Below, piece by piece: positions 16,692 to 24,900 of a stretch of 64,000 nt of DNA (position 1 is the first letter of the stretch; each line of letters begins with the position of its first letter). The notes beneath the pieces were generated by a model, which worked only from the letters and a program-made list of their open reading frames with translations, did no database searches and was not told where the DNA came from. The position numbers and the translations under genes were made by a program. The stretch is from Lachnospiraceae bacterium (lineage in GTDB: Bacteria > Bacillota > Clostridia > Lachnospirales > Lachnospiraceae): positions 1 to 64,000 of the forward strand of contig CAJTCY010000017.1 in NCBI GenBank assembly GCA_910575075.1, in the 5' to 3' direction.

Positions 16692-17286
16692 AGAAAAGCG
16701 GATGATTAGCTCCTACGAGGTCATGCAGAGCATCCACATCGGCAAAAAGGAAGTCGTGTTCGGCATAGATGAGAAAGAGGAATACCCATTTCTTGTCTGT
16801 TACTGCACTTACGACAACCCGCTGTCCGCAGAATGGGTGACGGATGCGGTCGGCTCTGACGACTATCTGGAAGCCATGCAGATGTTTACCGACAGGGTGC
16901 AGGAACAGATAGAAAGTGTAAGAGCCGAGCAGGAACAGTTCAAGTTTGACATGACCCCGTTTACCATAGACGACTGCATCCCAGACGACAAATGCGGCAG
17001 CATTGTGGGAAAGGTCGTTGTCATCAATGCCGAGGTCAACCGCCATGAATATCGGCATTCTGCCTATCAGCTTGTACTTGCGGACGGCGGTCACGGTGCA
17101 ATGGGTGGCAGGGGGCAGGCGGTGTTCGGCACTTCCCTTGCGGACGGAAAGCACGCCCGATGGGAAAGGTGCGACGTGCTTGGGGAAATCAAGCCAGAGA
17201 AGATGCCCGTCTGGGCAAAGGAAGCACTTGCAAAAATCCAGTCGCAGGAAAAGGCGAAAAAATCAAAGAGCAGGGAGGAACGCTGA
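16681..17286 (+). CDS. conserved ICE protein of unknown function
   Basis: The protein has 201 residues, with an acidic N-terminal half. SSYEVMQSIHIGKKEVVFGI is followed by VCYCTYDNPL, and a central HEYRHSAYQLVLADGGHGAM segment comes before a charged lysine-rich C-terminus. No catalytic motif is recognised. AAAGGAGAAG precedes the ATG. Its stop codon overlaps the next start (TGATG), a sign of coupled translation. Confidence 0.65.
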   Translation: MENEEKRMISSYEVMQSIHIGKKEVVFGIDEKEEYPFLVCYCTYDNPLSAEWVTDAVGSDDYLEAMQMFTDRVQEQIESVRAEQEQFKFDMTPFTIDDCIPDDKCGSIVGKVVVINAEVNRHEYRHSAYQLVLADGGHGAMGGRGQAVFGTSLADGKHARWERCDVLGEIKPEKMPVWAKEALAKIQSQEKAKKSKSREER

Positions 17287-17984
17287 TGGAGATACGGGCT
17301 TTGACGCAGCCAGAACAGAAATACACTTATGCCCAGAGTATGCAGCTTGAGGGGCAGACGGGATGTATTGGACATCTCCGAGGTGATTTTGCCCCCTCTG
17401 GATATGGCTTTTATACTTCTTGGACGGATACGAGGGGGCAATGGAAAACCGATGAATTTAAGGCAGGGCTGGACGAAGTTATCAATACCCTGCGTGAAGA
17501 TAAGGGACTTCTGCACAACCGCTATGACATGGCGGCATTTGCGAGGGAGAATCCCGAAAGTGCCTTTAAGGGTAATTACTGTACCGAGTACGGCTTCCGT
17601 GTGGACACCGACAGGCACGCTTTCCTGCTCCGCTGCAACCCGACAAAAGTCGACTATAACTTTTACTGCTACTGCTATGTGAAAGAATGGCTTGATAAGC
17701 ATATGGCAAAAGCAGAGCAGGGAATCCGCTTTATCGACCCACATTATAAAGAGAAGTTCCGCATCCCAGACGGCGGGAAAATCATTATCACTTATGATTG
17801 GGGAGAAAAGGCGGAAAAGAGCTGCCGTTTCATTGACGAATGCCATACCGAAGTGGGCAGTAATCTTTACCACATCTGCGAGTTTGCCGAGCGTATGGAA
17901 AGGAACGGGCATAGCTGCGAGCCGAAGCCGCAAGAGCCGCAGGCGGCGCAGAAAGCTCCGAAGCACAAAGACCATGAGCGATAG
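17286..17984 (+). CDS. conserved ICE protein with a C-terminal module shared with 18200
   Basis: The protein has 232 residues. The N-terminal ~150 residues (IGHLRGDFAPSGYGFYTSW, then TEYGFRVDTDRHAFLLRCNP) are not recognised. Residues ~158-210 (IPDGGKIIITYDWGEKAEKS, CRFIDECHTEVG, EFAERMERNG) align with nearly the whole protein at 18200 (VPDGGIIRMLYGNGEDYFAV, CRYLDETHAEID, EFARRMEQNK). This resembles the small large-polyvalent-protein-associated domains seen in such elements. A basic, proline-rich tail follows. Confidence 0.65.
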   Translation: MEIRALTQPEQKYTYAQSMQLEGQTGCIGHLRGDFAPSGYGFYTSWTDTRGQWKTDEFKAGLDEVINTLREDKGLLHNRYDMAAFARENPESAFKGNYCTEYGFRVDTDRHAFLLRCNPTKVDYNFYCYCYVKEWLDKHMAKAEQGIRFIDPHYKEKFRIPDGGKIIITYDWGEKAEKSCRFIDECHTEVGSNLYHICEFAERMERNGHSCEPKPQEPQAAQKAPKHKDHER

Positions 17985-17996
17985 GAGGTATGGGAC

Positions 17997-18203
17997 ATGG
18001 CAGTCAACCAGAAAGCCGTTAAGGTTTTAAATAAGATATTTGAAGCGGGCTTTACCGAAGAAAAAGCCATCGCCGCCATGACAATGGACGACATTCTCTC
18101 CATGCAGGGCATCACGGTAGCGGACATCACGCTCATCAACGAGCTGCAAAAAAGTATCAAGGGGAACAAGGTCATTTCTTTTCTGGGAGGTGGCACGGAG
18201 TGA
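17997..18203 (+). CDS. small ICE protein of unknown function
   Basis: The protein has 68 residues and is helical. AVKVLNKIFEAGFTEEKAIA is followed by MTMDDILSMQGITVADITLI, a pattern like a UBA or helix-hairpin-helix fold. AGGAGGT lies 7 bases before the ATG. It overlaps the next gene by 4 bases (GTGA). Confidence 0.6.
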   Translation: MAVNQKAVKVLNKIFEAGFTEEKAIAAMTMDDILSMQGITVADITLINELQKSIKGNKVISFLGGGTE

Positions 18204-18424
18204 GAGCAGCAAGGCAGGTCTGCATGACGGACAGCAAAGGCAGGACGCTTTTTTCTGTCCCCGATGGCGGAATCATCCGTATGCTTTACGGGAACGGGGA
18301 GGATTATTTTGCCGTCTGCCGCTATCTGGATGAAACCCATGCAGAGATTGACGGCGTAAGGTATGCCGTTTGGGAGTTTGCACGGAGGATGGAACAAAAC
18401 AAAATCAGCTATGCCCCTGCCTAA
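18200..18424 (+). CDS. single-domain version of the 17286 C-terminal module
   Basis: The protein has 74 residues. The GTG start overlaps the previous stop (GTGA) and has GGGAGG upstream. It shares the DGG...RYLDETHAE...EFARRMEQN pattern with the C-terminus of the 17286 product. It may interact with the same partner (inference). Confidence 0.6.
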   Translation: MRAARQVCMTDSKGRTLFSVPDGGIIRMLYGNGEDYFAVCRYLDETHAEIDGVRYAVWEFARRMEQNKISYAPA

Positions 18425-18432
18425 AGGCGGGC

Positions 18433-18498
18433 ATGGACAACAGGAGGATTGATATTTTTATGGAACAGATTGTTTTGTCGGGTGGTGATAAGGAATGA
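18433..18498 (+). CDS. possible 21-residue leader peptide
   Basis: An ATG opens MDNRRIDIFMEQIVLSGGDK, ending in a TGA that overlaps the next ATG (ATGA). It has no convincing ribosome-binding site of its own. It could couple translation into the 18495 gene or be chance. Confidence 0.25.
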   Translation: MDNRRIDIFMEQIVLSGGDKE

Positions 18499-18953
18499 GT
18501 ACGGAGCTAATCAACCGCATCACGGTAAAGAAAGACGGCGTGTATGTATCTTCCCACAGCTCCAACGACACTTCTCCGTACCATTCATGGAGATGTAAGG
18601 GATTGTCGGAAATCTACGATGCCGAGGGGCAGAAAGGGCTTGACCGTGAGGTCATCCGTATGCTCTACGAGTATGCCGAGCTTCGTGGGACGCATAAGAG
18701 CCTTGTCCGTTACCGCTATGCAAAGGATGCCCCCGCCGCCCATGCCATCTACAAGAAGTATATGGATAAGATAGACGACCGCTACGGGCAGATGGACGAA
18801 GCCGACCAGAACAGCGTCTGGTACAAGCCCACGGAAAAGGCAAAGGAATACCGAGCCTATGAGCGGGACATGCGGGATAAGATGTATTCCGAAATCGCCG
18901 AGCGGTGCGGGGAATACGACAGGAAGCAGAAAAACAGAGATTTGGAACGATAA
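18495..18953 (+). CDS. conserved ICE protein of unknown function
   Basis: The protein has 152 residues and is highly charged, with many Tyr and Arg residues. VYVSSHSSNDTSPYHSWRCK opens it and HAIYKKYMDKIDDRYGQMDE sits in the middle. No motif is recognised. GGTGGTGATAAGGA precedes the ATG, and the giant polyvalent gene starts 15 bases after its stop. Confidence 0.6.
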   Translation: MSTELINRITVKKDGVYVSSHSSNDTSPYHSWRCKGLSEIYDAEGQKGLDREVIRMLYEYAELRGTHKSLVRYRYAKDAPAAHAIYKKYMDKIDDRYGQMDEADQNSVWYKPTEKAKEYRAYERDMRDKMYSEIAERCGEYDRKQKNRDLER

Positions 18954-18967
18954 GGAGGTGTGAGCCT

Positions 18968-21900
18968 ATGGCTGCAAAGTACCAGCTTATTACAGAGCTG
19001 TACCGCCGCACGGGGATGGCGGTCGCAAAGAACCCGCAGGCTTGGCAGGGCTTTTTATCCTCTGCCTGCCACAATTACAAGTGCCGCTTTGACGAGCAGC
19101 TCTTAATCTACGCCCAACGCCCCGATGCCACGGCAGTCGCCGAGATTGGCACATGGAACAGGCTCTTTAAAAGGTGGGTAAATAAAGACAGCAAAGGCAT
19201 AGCGGTCTTTGACCCGAAAGGGCGCAGGAACACGCTGAAATATTATTTTGACGTTTCCGACACCCATGAGGGCTACTACGGCAGCCGAGCCGTCCCGATA
19301 TGGCAGATGGATAAGCGGTACGAGCAGCCCGTCATGGAGCGGCTTGCGGACAGGTTCGGCGGCACGGAGGGCGGCGATTTTGCCACATTTTTAATAGGGA
19401 CGGCGGAGAACGCCGTGGAGGACAATTTACCCGATTACCTCTCACAGCTAAAGGGCTGCACGAAAGACAGCTTTTTGGAGGAACTGGACGACTATAATAT
19501 AGAAGTGATTTACAGGCGGCTTGCCGCAAACAGCGTCGCTTATATGCTTCTCTCCCGCTGCGGTCTGGATGCGGGCGGATATTTTGAGCGTGAGGATTTT
19601 GCGGAGATTATAAATTTCAACACGCCCCAGACGCTGAATGCCATCGGCATCGCCACGAGCGACATTTCCGAGATGGCGTTGCGGGAAATCTCTGCGGCAG
19701 TCCGAAATGTGCAAATCGAAACTAGAGGTCAGAACCGCACATTTGCAAGGAACATCGCAAGCCAGTATGATAAAGGCAGGAAACAACCCGAAAGGAGTGA
19801 AGATAATGGGCGAAATCACCTACACGAAACAGGCGGACTACCTTATACCCGACCTGACATTACCGACAGAGCCAGAGCTTCCGCTTGGCAGGTACGCTTT
19901 GATGCACAGGGATTATCTGGAAAACCACAGGAGGGTGACGTATCTCAATCTGCTGACAGCAGGCAGGCTGAACGAACACTTACACCAGACCGAGCAGACG
20001 GCGTTGCAGAGGTTAGAGCTTCTGACGAAGCAGTTAGCCAAAGAGCAGGGAGTGACGGAGGAGCTGAAAGAGAAAGCCCCGATGCAGTGGCTCGGCATGA
20101 TGAACAGCATCCGCAGCCAAGCGGAGGAAGTGATACTGGACGAGCTGATTTTCAATTAGGAAATTCAGAACCAGAGCCGCAGTCGGACGGCGGCAGGCAG
20201 GAAGAAAAAACAGATAAGGCACAGACAATAGAGCCAGAGAAACAGACGGAAGATGAAAAGGGCAGCGTTGCCAATGAGGAAGAAGTTGCCGCCAATCTCC
20301 CGACCGTAGACGAACAGATTGAAATGATTGCTGAAGCAGAGGACGAAAAAGCCTCTGCTTTTGCCGTTTCACAGGAGGACATTGATGCCGTCCTTGTAAA
20401 AGGGAACAGCGTTGCCAACGGGAAATACCGTATTTATCATCAGTTCCAGAAGCAGGAAGATAAAAAGAAGAACATTGATTTTCTGAAAAGGGAATACGGC
20501 ACGGGCGGCTTTTTTGTTGATTTTTCAGACGGCACGGAGGGGTATGTGTGGTACAGCGGCAAAGGCATCTCCATTGACCGTGACGGCATCTCCACCGAAC
20601 ACGACCTTGTTTTGAGCTGGTCGAAAGCGGAAAAACGGCTGCGTGAGCTGGTTAAGGATAACCGCTACCTCAATCCCAAAGAGAAAGACCACTATGCCGA
20701 CTATCTGGAAAGCGTGTCTGCCCCACAGTATGAAATCGACACCCAGAGGAAACTTGCAAGGCAGCGTTTTATTGAGGAAAAAAGGGAGCTGCCCCCTGCG
20801 GACAAGCGGGACACGCTCGCCCTGCGGCTCTCCGACTTTATCCGTGACTTGGACGGCTATGAGAAAGATTTGTTGGGCGTAATTGGATGCAGGGATTTTG
20901 CGGATATGCCCGCCGACCTTATGGAACAGACATTGCAGCATCCCGACAACGTGCAGGAGATGTTAGACTTCCTCTCCCTTGTGCAGAAAAAGACAGCCAG
21001 CGTTTACAGCCGCAGCAATGCGTGGCGTTTCTCGCAGGAGCTTACGGAGCTGTACCCTCTCCGTTACGTTTATCACGAGGGCGACGTGGTGTATATCGGG
21101 GCGGACAAATATGAGGTCATCGCCTTTGATGAGAACGCCGTTTCTATACGAAATGCGGAGTTCCCGTTGTTTGGAAAGGAGTTCAGCCGAGCCGACTTTG
21201 AAGAAAAGCTAAAGGAGAACCCTGCCAACGACCATCTGAAAACGGTCATTACCGAGAGCCAGAAAACAGAAACACTTGCCGAGGAAAAGCCTGACAGCAT
21301 CACCCTCTCAATCGGCTTCTCCGAGCATCCCGTCTTTTATGATAAGGAGCTGAACGACCGATTTACGGATTTGGGTTTCGCCCTGGGAAATAAGCTGCTC
21401 GGCGTTCTGGACGAAAAGCAGCATCGGGAAAGGGAGAATGAGGAGAACCATGTCGGCTGGTATCACAAGACAGATTTTGAAATCCATGCCGTCATCGGTG
21501 GCGAGGAATTTAACTATGAGGGGCGGTTTGACATCGGCGACGGCGAGGGGGATTTAATCGCCCATATCCGAAATTTCTATGAATATTCCCTCTCCCCCAA
21601 CTGCCCGTTTATCCCAGAATGGAAACGGCAGGGGGAAGATTACTACCGAGAGAAAATGGAATCCCTGCGTCTGGGGCGTGACGTGTTAATCCCGTTCTTG
21701 GAGCGGAACACCGAGCTGACCACAGAGGATGAAAAGCGGCTTGGCGATATAATGGCTACCGAGGAGGACTGGTTTCACAGGAGGAAAGAACCTGCCGAGG
21801 AAGAACTATTGGAACAGGCGAAAGGCTGCATTGACGCATACTGCGATGCGGAGTTTGGCGGTGACGCAGAAGTGGACTATACGGATTTGTCCAACGTCAA

Positions 21901-24900
21901 GATTGCCTTTCAGAATACCGAGGACGGCTTGCATGGGATACAGGCATCCGTCAACCTCTTGCAGTACCGTATGGAAACGTATGTGGACGGCGTTCTTGCA
22001 GAATATACGCAATACAACGACCTTGCCGACCTTATCCAGAACGCACTTTCCAATCTGTATTACCACGATTTAGTGTCCTTGACGGAGGAACAGCTTGAGC
22101 CGTTTTATTGGGAGGAAAACACAAAGGCGGCTGAAAACCCAAGCCCAGATATTAGTTCTGATGCCATAGAGCAAACCCCGCACTACACGGTAGAGCAGAC
22201 TTCCGACGCTTTTGCCGACCCGTTTATCATACAGAATAACCAAGCCCCAGAGGACAGTGCCGACCGATACTATGACGTAGGCGGCATCTACCAGACTTTT
22301 GAAACCGAGGAAGGAGCGCAGGAATACGCCGACACCTTAAACAGTGCGGAGCATATCACGGAGCTATTTGCGGCGAAAGACGCACAGCGTAAGGAACAGC
22401 AGAAATTAGAGCCTGCCCCGTCTGGAACAGATGGAATGCAGGATAATTCTGACCTTATCGGCAAAGAGCTTATGATTGACAACCGCCGTTATCTTATCGA
22501 GAGCGTCGGGAAAATCAGCGGCGACGTTTCCATGCGTGACATCACATTTCAGAGCAGCGTGGGCTTCCCGATAAACCGTGTGGAGAAAGTCGGCTATGTC
22601 CGCAGGCTCTTGGAGCAGGCAGAAAAAGAACTACAGCCCGAAGAAAAAACACAATCTCCCACAGAGGTGACTACGGAAACCGTGGCGGAATACCCCGCCG
22701 TGGAGAATGGGCTTCCTTATGACATTGTGGTGGAGAAGATACGTTTTGACGAGCCAGAGCATGGGCAGCCGAGGGAAACGCCCGTTACGGCGAAACCGTC
22801 CGCCCCTGCCATCTCCGCTGACCGCCGCAACTACCGCATTACCGACGATAATTTAGGCGTTGGCGGCGCAAAAGAGAAGTTCCGCAACAACATGTCCGCA
22901 ATAAGGCTTCTCCATGACCTTCAGATAGAAAACCGCCTTGCCACGCCCGAAGAACAGGAAACCCTTGCAAAGTATGTCGGGTGGGGCGGTCTGTCGATGG
23001 CGTTTGACAGCAACAATGCGGCTTGGGAGAACGAATATAAAGAATTAAAAGCAGCACTCTCCGATGAAGAATACCATGCCGCTATGGAATCCACACTGAC
23101 CGCTTTTTATACGCCGCCTGTTGTCATTAAGGCAATGTATGAAGCACTTGACCGTCTGGGATTTTCGCAGGGGAACATTTTAGAGCCGTCCTGCGGTACG
23201 GGCAATTTTTTAGGATTGCTGCCCGACAGCATGGAGAAATCAAAGCTGCACGGCATTGAGATTGACCCGTTATCGGGCAGGATTGCGAAGCAGCTCTACC
23301 AGAAAGCCAGCATCGCCATTGAGGGGTTTGAGGAAACAAAGCTCCCAGACAGCCATTTTGACGTGGTGCTTGGCAACATCCCGTTCGGGGAGTTCAAAGT
23401 CAACGACAGCCGCTATAACGCCCAGAAGTTTTTAATCCATGATTATTTTATTGCAAAGGCACTGGACAAGGTGCGGGCAGGCGGCGTTGTGATGTTCATC
23501 ACCTCTAAAGGTACGATGGACAAGGCAAGCCCAGACGTGCGGAAGTATATCGCACAGAGAGCCGAGCTTTTAGGGGCTGTCCGTCTGCCAGACAACACGT
23601 TTCGGGCAAACGCAGGCACGGAGGTCACGAGCGATATCCTTATTTTACAGAAACGTGACCGCATCATGGATATTGAGCCAGAGTGGATAAATCTTGACAC
23701 GGATGAAAACGGCGTCACGATGAACAGCTATTTTGTCCAGCATCCAGAGATGGTGCTTGGCGAGATGAGGATGGAAAGCACAAGGTTCGGCATGGACAGC
23801 GTTTGCAAAGCCTACCCAGACGTGCCGTTTGCGGGGCTTCTCCATGAAGCCATGCAGCGGATAAACGGCGAAATCCCAGAGATTGAAAATGAGGTTGACC
23901 GTATCTCCGATGAGCAGGAGAAAGCCATCCCCGCCGACCCGAACGTGCGGAACTTCTCTTTTGCCCTTGTGGGAGGAAAGGTCTATTTCCGAGAGAATAA
24001 CGGGATGACCCCTGCAAACGTGTCCGTGACGGCGGAGAACCGCATCAAGGGGCTGTTGGAAATCCGTGACTGCGTGAGGAAGCTCATCCAGTACCAGACC
24101 GACGACTGCCCAGAGGAAATGATACAGACCGAGCAGGAAAACCTAAACCGATTATACGATGCCTTTACCAAAAAGTACGGCTTAATCAACAGCAGGGGGA
24201 ACTACCTCGCTTTTGCGGCAGACGAGAGCTACTTCCTTTTATGTTCTCTGGAAGTGCTTGACGATGAGGGGAAATTCAAACGCAAGGCGGATATGTTCAC
24301 GAAGCGGACGATAAAGCCCCACCGTGAAGTGACCTTTGTGGAAACGGCGAGTGAAGCACTTGCCCTCTCCATCGGGGAGAAAGCCCGTGTCGATTTATCC
24401 TATATGGCACGGCTTACCTGCAGGTCGGAGGAAGAAATCATTAAGGAATTGCAGGGCGTTATCTACAAAGTGCCGTCTTCCGAGCCTGCAAGGTATGTGA
24501 CCGCAGACGAGTATTTATCGGGGAATGTGCGGGAGAAACTGAAAATTGCAGAGATAGCGGCAAAGTCAGACCCAGAGCTTGCGGTCAACGTGGCGGCACT
24601 GGAAAAGGTCATCCCAAAGGATTTGCCCGCAAGCGAAATCTCCGTCCGTCTGGGTACGACGTGGATACCGCAGGAGGATATACAGCAGTTCATGGTGGAG
24701 CTTTTAACGCCGTCAAGCTATGCGGCGGGCAGGCTGCAAGTACGCTACACGGCATATAACGGCGACTGGTTTATTGAGAATAAAAGTTCCGACGTGGGGA
24801 ACGTCAAGGCGGACAGCACTTACGGCACGAAGCGGGCAAGTGCCTACCGCATCATGGAGGACACTTTGAATCTCCGTGACACCCGTATCTTTGACTATGT

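Noticed and set aside
17091..17975. 294-codon minus-strand frame opposite accessory genes
   Set aside because: It spans two good plus-strand genes with proper start sites. Long antisense frames are common in this GC-rich backbone.
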